This document shows positions 53,367 to 61,785 of a stretch of 64,000 nucleotides of DNA, piece by piece; positions within the stretch are counted from its first letter, which is position 1; each line of letters starts with the position of its first letter. The notes beneath the pieces were generated by a model that did not search any database, was not told the DNA's origin, and saw nothing but the letters and a program-made list of their open reading frames with translations. Source of the DNA: Lentisphaerota bacterium (GTDB taxonomy: Bacteria > Verrucomicrobiota > Lentisphaeria > Victivallales > Victivallaceae); the NCBI GenBank assembly GCA_015061625.1, contig SUWG01000005.1, positions 62,001 through 126,000 of the forward strand. The letters run 5' to 3'. Made by a program: the position numbers and the translations under genes.

Positions 53367-54899
53367 ATGTATCTGCTTTCCGACGTTCTTGCAGTTTCCA
53401 TTCCGCAGTTACGTTCACAGCGGTTGCATCCGGTGACGGTGGCGGTGATCGACAGCGGGGTGGATTCATCCCATGAGGCGTTGCGTAAAAAGGTCGTCGG
53501 AGCATGGGAATTCACCGAGAGTGATGACGGCGGAGTAAACTGCCGGAAGCTGCCGGAAAAAAGCAATAATGACGATGCCGGTCACGGTACGGCAGTGGCA
53601 AGTATCATTTCCCGGATCGCGCCGAATGCCAGAATATTGGACTTCAAAGTTTTGAGTGCCGGTTTTGCCGGTTCGGGCAAGGTGATGCTCAAAGGTTTGG
53701 AAGCGGCGATTGAGTCAGAGGCAAAAATTATCAATATGAGTCTGGCGTGTCTGGTCAAGTATCGCAGTGAATTGGAAGACTTGCTGGAAAAGGCCTATTT
53801 GCGGCACAAGATCATAATTGCTTCCAAACGCAACATTCCCAAGCCGGGAGATTTGGGATTTCCGGCGGAGTTATCCAGTTGTATAGCCGTGGATAATTAT
53901 TCTTTTGATACGCCGTTTCTGATCCGGCACACCGGCGAACAGCCGATCGAATTTGCCGCTCACGGCGAGAATGTTTTGAGTGCCAAACATGGCGGCGGTT
54001 ACTACCGGTTGACCGGAACGAGTTTTGCCACGCCCACGGTTTCCGGAGTGACGGCACTGCTGCTGGGCAGATTTCCGGAATTAGAGTTGTTTGAGATCAA
54101 GTCGGTTTTGAAGTATCACTCCGACCGCAACACCTATAAAAGCACCAAAGAGGTCAATCCGCTGGAAATCGGCGGGGTGGAACGTGACCGCACCAGGGCG
54201 TTGGGTTGTGTCTGCGGCAAATGCGGAGAATTTTTTGCGGTGAATGAGGCATTTTCCTATGCCTGCTGTCCGGAATGCGGACACACGACACCGCTGATTT
54301 TTGCGCTGGATAAGAAGTTATGCAAAGAGGTGCTGGATCATCTGGAATTCAATTTGCCGGAGAAGTGTCTGTATCATAACAAGCGGCACACCAGAGAGGT
54401 GGTGGCCAATGTCCACGCATTTGCGAGCCGTTATAATTCGATAAGCCGCAGAAAGATGCGTTGTCTGATGACGGCGGCGTTGCTTCATGATGTCGGTTAC
54501 ACGGTTCAGTACGATGATAATGAACCGCTGGCGGTGGAGTATGCGCAAAAGATATTGCCGGGATACGGTTACAGTGCCAAAGATATCGAATTGATCTGCC
54601 GGTTGATATTGGCGACAACGATGCCGGTCAAGCCGCAGGATTTGCTGGAAAAGATCATTTGTGATGCGGATGTGGGTCATATCGGTCTGGCGAATTATTA
54701 TGAGCGATCCCGGTTGTTGAGAGAGGAATTGGAAAATTACGGGATAGTGCGCAATGACCGGGAATTTCTGGAAAATGAAGCGGAATTTCTGCGGGGGCAT
54801 CGCTTTTTTCAACCGTTTTTGGAAAAGGAGCGCAAGGAGGCGCGCAAAAAGACTTTGCGGACGATCGAATTACTGCTGGCCGCTTTAAAAAGTAAATAA
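53367..54899 (+). CDS. Subtilisin-like protease fused to a zinc ribbon and an HD phosphohydrolase
   Basis: 510 residues, no signal peptide. Residues 20-250 are an S8 peptidase with the full triad: VAVIDSGVDSSH (Asp29), DAGHGTAVAS (His73) and TGTSFATPTVSG (Ser219), plus Asn156 in the oxyanion region. About 270-300 is a zinc ribbon, CVCGKCGEFF...CCPECGH. About 325-490 is an HD domain: LYHNKRHTREVV, AALLHDVGY and ICDADVGHIG, with the YHNxxHT start seen in cyclic-nucleotide phosphodiesterase-like HD proteins. ATG 53367 is preferred (AGGTGA eight bases upstream). The fusion is one I do not recognise. Confidence 0.85.
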   Translation: MYLLSDVLAVSIPQLRSQRLHPVTVAVIDSGVDSSHEALRKKVVGAWEFTESDDGGVNCRKLPEKSNNDDAGHGTAVASIISRIAPNARILDFKVLSAGFAGSGKVMLKGLEAAIESEAKIINMSLACLVKYRSELEDLLEKAYLRHKIIIASKRNIPKPGDLGFPAELSSCIAVDNYSFDTPFLIRHTGEQPIEFAAHGENVLSAKHGGGYYRLTGTSFATPTVSGVTALLLGRFPELELFEIKSVLKYHSDRNTYKSTKEVNPLEIGGVERDRTRALGCVCGKCGEFFAVNEAFSYACCPECGHTTPLIFALDKKLCKEVLDHLEFNLPEKCLYHNKRHTREVVANVHAFASRYNSISRRKMRCLMTAALLHDVGYTVQYDDNEPLAVEYAQKILPGYGYSAKDIELICRLILATTMPVKPQDLLEKIICDADVGHIGLANYYERSRLLREELENYGIVRNDREFLENEAEFLRGHRFFQPFLEKERKEARKKTLRTIELLLAALKSK

Positions 54900-54945
54900 A
54901 AATTTCGCTCTCCGTCGTAAGGAGACGTGATCCAACGGCGGAAAA
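54892..54945. repeat. CTCC/GGAG hairpin repeat unit
   Basis: AAATTTCGCTCTCCGTCGTAAGGAGACGTGATCCAACGGCGG-like sequence overlapping the stop of the S8-HD gene; the same unit as at 42597-42680 with the hairpin shortened. Confidence 0.7.
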
Positions 54946-55034
54946 ATTGAATAAAAATTAATAAAGTCTGTCAGAAAAACGATCGGCGAAGCACTGAATA
55001 TAACAGAAAGAACAAAACAAAAAAGGAATTGAAA

Positions 55035-55244
55035 ATGGCTGAATACAAAAAACTTACCGATGCGGAAGCCGCACAGATCGCAGTTGATGAAATTGGTAAA
55101 ACAGCTCCGGTCGGCAACGGGGAAGTCGAAGTGCAGGGATTTGTGATCTGTCCATTTTGTGATGCCGCATTGCACACCTGCGGCACTCCGGATTATGCGC
55201 AATGCTGTGTTTGCGAACACACATTCAATATCCGGTGGGATTGA
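55035..55244 (+). CDS. Small leader plus Zn-knuckle protein 1 (possible exported peptide precursor)
   Basis: 69 residues. An acidic/helical N-terminal part MAEYKKLTDAEAAQIAVDEI (1-20) is followed by a linker and a Cys-rich C-terminal half with CPFC (about 39-42) and CCVC (57-60) that can hold zinc or be modified. It is 40-50% similar to the next gene, both starting MAE-F/Y-KKLTDAE. Placed between a protease fusion and an ABC exporter, it looks like a peptide precursor or a small Zn-ribbon protein. AAGGAATTGAAA precedes the ATG. Confidence 0.75.
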   Translation: MAEYKKLTDAEAAQIAVDEIGKTAPVGNGEVEVQGFVICPFCDAALHTCGTPDYAQCCVCEHTFNIRWD

Positions 55245-55325
55245 ATAAGGTTGGTCGGGGAAATACCCCATAAGAAAAATAGAAAGTAGCCATAACCAAA
55301 ACAATTAAAAAAAGGAGAAAAGAAA

Positions 55326-55535
55326 ATGGCTGAATTCAAAAAACTTACCGATGCTGAAATCGCAGAAATCAACGCTTCCGAAATTGTCGATCTGGAAAAA
55401 GCCGGCGATGCTGACGTTCAGGCGCAGAGTGCTGAATGTGTTTGCCCGTATTGCAAAACTTATCTGTATTTCCGCGGTTATCCCAAATATGGTCGTTGCA
55501 GTAACTGCGGTGGTGTTTTCCGTATCTATTATTGA
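55326..55535 (+). CDS. Small leader plus Zn-knuckle protein 2 (paralogue)
   Basis: 69 residues, the same length as its paralogue. MAEFKKLTDAEIAEINASEI is the shared leader-like part; the C-terminal half has CVCPYC (37-42) and CSNC (58-61) with aromatic residues (YLYFRGYPKYG, FRIYY). AAAGGAGAAAAGAAA gives a very strong SD. A 14-bp stem follows at 55584. Whether it is a RiPP-like precursor or a folded Zn ribbon cannot be decided from sequence. Confidence 0.75.
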   Translation: MAEFKKLTDAEIAEINASEIVDLEKAGDADVQAQSAECVCPYCKTYLYFRGYPKYGRCSNCGGVFRIYY

Positions 55536-55583
55536 AAAGGGGGAAACCGCAGACGGGATACTGTCTGCTGTACGATTTGGGAA

Positions 55584-55615
55584 GATCGGTTTGCCGTATA
55601 AACGGCAAACCGATC
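55584..55615 (+). terminator. Attenuator-like hairpin between peptide genes and exporter
   Basis: A perfect 14-bp stem (55584-55597 and 55602-55615, GATCGGTTTGCCGT) with loop ATAA, followed by GTTTCGTTACTTTAAAA, which is not a full T tract. It may cut or pause the message so that the peptide genes are made in excess. Confidence 0.6.
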
Positions 55616-55651
55616 GTTTCGTTACTTTAAAAATCTGAACAGGTGGAAATA

Positions 55652-57472
55652 ATGCTCGGTTTACTTTCCAAATATTTTTATCTCGGCAAAAAGTTCTTTT
55701 TCCGGCGTAAATCTTTTTATCTTTTTATTTTATTTATTTGCGCTGTACAGATTTTTGATGTTTTATTTCCCAAAGTTACCGGCTATCTGGTGATGGTGCT
55801 TCAGCGTGTCGGAGCCGGAGAAAACTCTTCGCCGATGTCAGCAGCGGTTATTTTTCTGTCTTGCGGTGTGGCGGCATTATTTTGCCGTTTGCTTTGCGGT
55901 GTTGCAGAAAGGATTCTGGAAAGTGGAGTGAGCCGGGATATCCGGCAGGCGGTGCATGATCAGACATTGGTTATGAGTCCGCAGTTTTTTGATGAAAATA
56001 AATCCGGCGAATGTATGATGAATGTGGAAAGCGGCAATGCGGTGGCGATGACACTTGCCAACTTTTTTTCCTTGCCGCTGGTGATGCTTTCCGGAGCGGG
56101 ATTCGGTTTGGTGATGTTGATCGATTCTTTGCGGCAGGCCAATATTCCCTGGTGGCTGATCGCTTTGCTGATACCATTTATCATTTTGCAACCGTTATGC
56201 GGTTATTATCTGGGCGAATTGACGAACCGGGCATTTGCCAAATTGCGCAAGGATAATATCGCTGTCCGTAATGAGTTGATAAACTCGTTTCATGCGCCGT
56301 TGGAAATTCAGCAGATGGATGCATTCAAGCAACGCAGTGCGGTATTGGATCAAGCATTGCGGTCACAAACCGGAAAATCGATCAAAGCAAATTGCATCGG
56401 AATATTGGAAAACCAGTTGTCCGGTTCCTTTATTTTGATCGTTCAGGTTTGTGTAGCTTTTATTGCGGTGATAAAATATTCAGAGAGCAACAGTGCGGCG
56501 ATTGCGGGTATCGTGGAATGTTTTTTGCTGATTCCGGCGATATTTTCCCAGATATCCGATTTGGTTTCGGTTTACACGATGCAGAAGCAATCGGAAGTTG
56601 ATGTCGATGTGGTTTATGCGCTGTTGAATTCAAAAGTTCATGTGAAAGATGCTGCCGATGCCGGGGAGGTCGAATTTACTCCGGCGCCGTCGATCACGCT
56701 GGATGAGGTTTCTTTCGGTTATACGCCGGAAAAAACGGTGCTGGATGGGGTAAATTTGCATATTCCTGCCGGAAAATTGACGGCGATAACTGCCAATTCC
56801 GGTGGAGGTAAATCGACATTGTTTCATTTGGTTTCGCGCATACATACTCCGTTGTCAGGACGGATTTTGCTGGATGATACTGATATAAAGCAGATAAAAT
56901 CGGCGTGTTTGCGCTCGCAGTTGGTAAAAGTTTCCCAGTTTCCGTTGTTTATTCAGGGGAGTTTGCGGGATAATTTCCGGCTGCAGAAGGCGGATGTGAC
57001 CGATGAGGAGATCGAAAAAGTATGCCGGGAAACGGGAATAATCCATCTGTTTGAACAAAATGGCGGCACGGTCGGGGATTTCCAGTTGACTTTGGGGGCG
57101 GAAAATCTTTCCGGCGGGCAGAGAAGATTGTTGAGTATTGCCAGGGCCATGCTCAAAGATCCGGCGGTTCTGCTGTTGGATGAACCGACTACGGGGGTGG
57201 ATGCGCAGAGCATTCAGCAGATCATTCTGCCGTGTCTGCAAAAGTTAAAAGCGCACCGCACCGTATTGCTGGTCGATCACAATATGAATTTTGTCCGTTC
57301 ACTGGCGGATATGGTGCTGGTGTTGGATAAGGGCAAAGTGACCGATTTCGGGGCAACGGAAACGGTGTGGAGCAATGAAAATTCACTTTTCCGGCAGTTG
57401 TGGGAAGAATATAACAAAAATCAGAGTCATACCGTGTCAGAAAATGGCGGTGATGAACCACCAAAGCAGTGA
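55652..57472 (+). CDS. ABC exporter (fused permease and ATPase)
   Basis: 606 residues. The N-terminal ~320 residues have six membrane segments of exporter type; the ATPase has Walker A NSGGGKST (about 380; the first Gly is replaced by Ala-Asn), the signature LSGGQRR (about 495), Walker B VLLLDEPT and the H-loop LLVDHN. It lacks a C39 peptidase domain, so a leader would have to be cut by another protease. It would export a peptide or lipid; the upstream small genes are candidate cargo. The ATG at 55652 follows AGGTGG. Confidence 0.9.
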   Translation: MLGLLSKYFYLGKKFFFRRKSFYLFILFICAVQIFDVLFPKVTGYLVMVLQRVGAGENSSPMSAAVIFLSCGVAALFCRLLCGVAERILESGVSRDIRQAVHDQTLVMSPQFFDENKSGECMMNVESGNAVAMTLANFFSLPLVMLSGAGFGLVMLIDSLRQANIPWWLIALLIPFIILQPLCGYYLGELTNRAFAKLRKDNIAVRNELINSFHAPLEIQQMDAFKQRSAVLDQALRSQTGKSIKANCIGILENQLSGSFILIVQVCVAFIAVIKYSESNSAAIAGIVECFLLIPAIFSQISDLVSVYTMQKQSEVDVDVVYALLNSKVHVKDAADAGEVEFTPAPSITLDEVSFGYTPEKTVLDGVNLHIPAGKLTAITANSGGGKSTLFHLVSRIHTPLSGRILLDDTDIKQIKSACLRSQLVKVSQFPLFIQGSLRDNFRLQKADVTDEEIEKVCRETGIIHLFEQNGGTVGDFQLTLGAENLSGGQRRLLSIARAMLKDPAVLLLDEPTTGVDAQSIQQIILPCLQKLKAHRTVLLVDHNMNFVRSLADMVLVLDKGKVTDFGATETVWSNENSLFRQLWEEYNKNQSHTVSENGGDEPPKQ

Positions 57473-57496
57473 CGTATAACTAATATTCCGGGGGAA

Positions 57497-60400
57497 ATGA
57501 TGCCGAAACAGTATTATGCTTTTATCAGTTATTCAAGGAAGAATTCCAGAGCCGCCAACTATTTGCACCGGCAGTTGGAACACTTCCGTATTCCGGTCAA
57601 ACTGGTTGCCGAGGAAAACCGCCCGGAAAACAGCAAATTTCTGCGACCCATTTTTCGTGACCGCCGGGATCTGGAGGCTTCGGAACGGAATTTTGATGAA
57701 GATCTCAAACAGGCATTGGAAAATTCCCGTTATCTGATCGTGTTGTGTTCACCGGAATCGGCAGCTTCGGAGTATGTGGAAAATGAGATCAAATACTTTC
57801 TGGAATCTCATGCCAATGATTATTCTGCCGTCGTGCCGGTCATCTACAACAGCGGCAGCAACAGCGGCGGTCATTGGGAAGATGAGTGTCTGCCGGAAGT
57901 GTTGCGCTGTGAGGCGATCACCAGACGCAACTTACCCAATATGCAGCCGGATGCCGGGGAAAAGGAAAAAACGGGCTGGGAAAACGGCTTGATCCAATCT
58001 TTGAGTTATATGCTCAAGGTCAGCCGGGGAAAACTCAAATCATCGGTCGATGCCGAAAAAATGCGTCATTTGAGAAGTCAGGTGACACTGTTTTCATTAT
58101 TTTCCGTGGCATTAGTCCTTTTTGCGGTGTTGGCGGTTTATCATAAGAATCTGGCCGAAGCCAACGAGCGTTTGGCAAGAACGGCCCAGTATTACGCCGA
58201 AAAAAATGAAGCACGGGCAAGAGCCAACGAGGCAAAGGCAACTGCGGCACAGCATGAGGCAAAAGCCAACGAGGCAAAGGCAACTGCGGCCCAGCGTGAG
58301 GCTGATACCGCCCGGCAGAATGCCGAAGCGGCAAGACAGCAGGCACAGGCAGAGCGTGATATTGCGGTAAGATATCAGGAGTTTATCCATACGATATTTG
58401 CTGAACTTAATCCGAGAATTATTCCATACGAAGTAATCAGAACCAATGCTCCGGGAAGTTCAGGAGAGAGTCGCGGTGATGTTGATGACGGTGATGTTGA
58501 TGGCGGTAATGCCCCGGCAGTTGAGGCATCCGGAACATCCGGAGTGAAGATTGCCGGTGATCCTCAAACGAAAAAAACTCTGAAGGAAGTAATTTTGGCA
58601 AAACTTCCGGAAATCCGTAATTTTGAAGAGTGGAAACTGAAAACTGAATTGCTGACTTTTGCTGCTTATTTATTGAGTGATGAAAATGATTTTGAACAGG
58701 CATTGGCTTTGCATCAGGAAATTCTGGCAATTTATGAGGAAGAAAAAGTCGATCCGGTATTTTTTGCCAGAACATACAATCATATCGGGACAATATACTT
58801 TACTCAAAAAGACTATGTAAAATCATTAGAGTATCATCTAATGGCATTGGAGATTTTTAACGAAAAAGGCATTGAAAATCTGGAAGTATCCGAAACTTAT
58901 AGTAGTATAGGCAATGCTCATTTCTCGAATGAGCAATATGATAAGGCCTTGGAATATTATACCCGTGCCGTAACAATCTATGAAAAACTTCCGGGATGTG
59001 AGGTTGGTGTTGCAACCAATTATGCCAATATTGCCGGAGTTTATGAAAAACTCGGCGATAACAACAAAGCCTTGGAATTTCACCTTAAAGCTTTGGTTAT
59101 CCGTGAAGAAAAACTTGGCGAGCATCAAGATACTGCTGTGTCATACAATCAAATCGGCAATGTTTATTATAATCTTAAAGAATATGATAAAGCCTTGGAA
59201 TATTATACCCGTGCCGTAACAATCAATGAAAAACTTTCCGGACATGAAGTGGATCTTGCAACTAATTATAACAATATAGGCAATGTTTATTTATCTCTTG
59301 AGCAATACAACAAATCTTTGGAATTTCACCTTAAAGCCTTGGAAATCCGAGAAGAAAAACTTGGCGAGCATCAATATACAGCATGGTCTTGTTATTTGAT
59401 CGGTTACATATTTTACAATCAGAAAAACTACAGTGAAGCACTGACCTATTATCTCAAATGTGCCGCGATTGAGGAAAAAATTCAAGGTCAGGTTGCCGAT
59501 ACTGCTGCTACCTACAACGTTATAGGCGCGACTTATTATCGTCTGGAACAATATGATAAGGCCTTGGAATATTATACCCGTGCCGTAACAATCAACGAAA
59601 AACTTTCGGGGCGTGAAGTGGCTGTTGCCACCAATTATAACAATATTGCCAAAGTTTATGAAAAACTCGGCGATAACAACAAAGCCTTGGAATTTCACCT
59701 TAAAGCCTTGGAAATCCGAGAAGAAAAACTTGGCGAGCATCGTGATACCGCAAACAGTTGTTGGGAAATTGCGAATATATATTTCAATCAGGAAAAATAT
59801 GAAGAAGCTTTGACCTATTATCTCAAATGTGCCGCGATTGATGAAAAAATTCAAGGACAGGTCGCCGATACTGCTGTTACTTATGCCAATATTGCCGGAG
59901 TTTATAAAAAACTTGGCGATAACAACAAAGCCTTAGAGTATCATCTTAAAGCCTTGGCTATCCGTGAAGCAAAACTCGGCGAACATCAATATACCGCATG
60001 GTCTTGTAATCAAATCGGCATTGTTTATTATAGTCTTAAAGAATATGATAAAGCCTTGGAATATTTTACCCGTGCCGTAACAATCTATGAAAAACTTTCC
60101 GGACATGAAGTGGATCTTGCAACTAATTATAACAATATTGCCGGAGTTTATGAAAAACTTGGCGATAACAACAAAGCCTTGGAATTTTACCTTAAAGCCT
60201 TGGAAATCCGTGAAGAAAAGCTCGGCGAGCATCAAGATACCGCATGGTCTTGTAATCAAATCGGCTATGTTTATTATTCCCTTGAACAATATGATAAAGC
60301 CTTGGAATATTATACCCGTGCCGTAACAATCAACGAAAAACTTTCGGGGCGTGAAGTGGCTGTTGCCACCAATTATAACAATATTGCCGAAGTTTATGAA

Positions 60401-61771
60401 AAACTTGGCGATAACAACAAAGCCTTGGAATTTCACCTTAAAGCCTTGGAAATCCGAGAAGAAAAACTTGGCGAGCATCGTGATACCGCAAACTGTTGTT
60501 GGGAAATTGCGAATATATATTTCAATCAGGAAAAATACGCAGATGCTTTGACCTATCTTCTCAAATGTGCCGCAATTGAGGAAAAAATTCAAGGACAGGT
60601 GGCCGATACTGCAACTACTTATTACAGTATCGGCAAAACTTATGAAAGACTTGGCGATAACAACAAATCCTTGGAGTATCACCTTAAAGCCTTGGAAATC
60701 CGAGAAGAAAAACTTGGCGAACATCGTGATACCGCAAACAGTTGTTGGGAAATTGCGAATATATATTTCAATCAGGAAAAATATGAAGAGGCTTTGCCCT
60801 ATTATCTTAAATGTGCCGCGATTGAGGAAAAAATTCAAGGACAGGTTGCCGATACTGCTGTTACTTATGCCAATATTGCCAAAGTTTATGAAAAACTTGG
60901 CGATAACGACAAGGCATTGGAGTATCATCTTAAAGCCTTGGCTATCCGTGAAGAAATACTCGGTGATCATCGTGATACTGCAACCAGTTGTTGGAGAATT
61001 GCGAATATATATTTTGTACAGAAAAAATACGCAGATGCTTTGACCTATCTTCTCAAATGTGCCGCGATTGATGAAAAAATTCAAGGACAGGTTGCCGATA
61101 CTGCTGTTACTTATGCCAATATTGCCAAAGTTTATGAAAAACTTGGCGATAACGACAAGGCATTGGAGTATCACCTTAAAGACTTGGCTATCCGTGAAGA
61201 AATACTCGGTGATCATCGTGATACTGCAACCAGTTGTTGGAGAATTGCGAATATATATTTTGTACAGAAAAAATACGCAGATGCTTTGACCTATCTTCTC
61301 AAATGTGCCGCGATTGAGGAAAAAATTCAAGGACAGGTTGCCGATACTGCTGTTATCTACAACGCTATAGGCGTGACCTATTATCGTCTGGGGCAATATG
61401 ATAAAGCCTTGGAATATTATACCCGTGCCGTAACAATCAACGAAAAACTTTCGGGGTATGAAGTGGCTCTTGCCTCCAATTATTACAATATTGCCAAAGT
61501 TTATGAAAAACTCGGCGATAATGGCAAGGCTTTGGAGTATCACCTTAAGGCCTTGGTTATCCGTGAAGAAAAACTTGGCGAGCATCGTGATACTGCAAGT
61601 AGTTGTTACAATGCGGCAACCGCATATTCGGCCCTGGGTGACCGGGCCAAAGCACTTGAATTTTTGCGCCGGGCAGTGTATATTGCTGAAAAGACTCTCG
61701 GTGCAGAGCATCAGACGACGTTGCAATATAAAAATAAATTGCAGACTTTGGAAAACAGTGAACAAAATTAA
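57497..61771 (+). CDS. TIR - transmembrane - coiled coil - TPR protein
   Basis: 1424 residues. Residues 1-120 are a bacterial TIR domain: YYAFISYSRKNSRAANYLHRQL, FRDRRDLEASERNF, and SPESAASEYVENEIKYF where Glu97 corresponds to the catalytic Glu of NADase TIRs. A membrane helix lies at about 195-217, then a coiled coil of ANEAKATAAQ repeats (220-300), and about 25 TPR units of 42 residues (roughly 375-1415), alternating YDKALEYYTRAVTI, NNKALEFHLKALEI and ALTYYLKCAAI types. Many units are nearly identical in DNA. TPR DNA is noticeably AT-richer than the flanks. It is 24 bp behind the exporter. Confidence 0.88.
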   Translation: MMPKQYYAFISYSRKNSRAANYLHRQLEHFRIPVKLVAEENRPENSKFLRPIFRDRRDLEASERNFDEDLKQALENSRYLIVLCSPESAASEYVENEIKYFLESHANDYSAVVPVIYNSGSNSGGHWEDECLPEVLRCEAITRRNLPNMQPDAGEKEKTGWENGLIQSLSYMLKVSRGKLKSSVDAEKMRHLRSQVTLFSLFSVALVLFAVLAVYHKNLAEANERLARTAQYYAEKNEARARANEAKATAAQHEAKANEAKATAAQREADTARQNAEAARQQAQAERDIAVRYQEFIHTIFAELNPRIIPYEVIRTNAPGSSGESRGDVDDGDVDGGNAPAVEASGTSGVKIAGDPQTKKTLKEVILAKLPEIRNFEEWKLKTELLTFAAYLLSDENDFEQALALHQEILAIYEEEKVDPVFFARTYNHIGTIYFTQKDYVKSLEYHLMALEIFNEKGIENLEVSETYSSIGNAHFSNEQYDKALEYYTRAVTIYEKLPGCEVGVATNYANIAGVYEKLGDNNKALEFHLKALVIREEKLGEHQDTAVSYNQIGNVYYNLKEYDKALEYYTRAVTINEKLSGHEVDLATNYNNIGNVYLSLEQYNKSLEFHLKALEIREEKLGEHQYTAWSCYLIGYIFYNQKNYSEALTYYLKCAAIEEKIQGQVADTAATYNVIGATYYRLEQYDKALEYYTRAVTINEKLSGREVAVATNYNNIAKVYEKLGDNNKALEFHLKALEIREEKLGEHRDTANSCWEIANIYFNQEKYEEALTYYLKCAAIDEKIQGQVADTAVTYANIAGVYKKLGDNNKALEYHLKALAIREAKLGEHQYTAWSCNQIGIVYYSLKEYDKALEYFTRAVTIYEKLSGHEVDLATNYNNIAGVYEKLGDNNKALEFYLKALEIREEKLGEHQDTAWSCNQIGYVYYSLEQYDKALEYYTRAVTINEKLSGREVAVATNYNNIAEVYEKLGDNNKALEFHLKALEIREEKLGEHRDTANCCWEIANIYFNQEKYADALTYLLKCAAIEEKIQGQVADTATTYYSIGKTYERLGDNNKSLEYHLKALEIREEKLGEHRDTANSCWEIANIYFNQEKYEEALPYYLKCAAIEEKIQGQVADTAVTYANIAKVYEKLGDNDKALEYHLKALAIREEILGDHRDTATSCWRIANIYFVQKKYADALTYLLKCAAIDEKIQGQVADTAVTYANIAKVYEKLGDNDKALEYHLKDLAIREEILGDHRDTATSCWRIANIYFVQKKYADALTYLLKCAAIEEKIQGQVADTAVIYNAIGVTYYRLGQYDKALEYYTRAVTINEKLSGYEVALASNYYNIAKVYEKLGDNGKALEYHLKALVIREEKLGEHRDTASSCYNAATAYSALGDRAKALEFLRRAVYIAEKTLGAEHQTTLQYKNKLQTLENSEQN

Positions 61772-61785
61772 TATATGGGGCGTTT

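Noticed and set aside
59933-61765. 610-codon minus-strand open frame opposite the TPR array
   Set aside because: It is periodic only because the TPR repeats are; no start signal and no recognisable fold.
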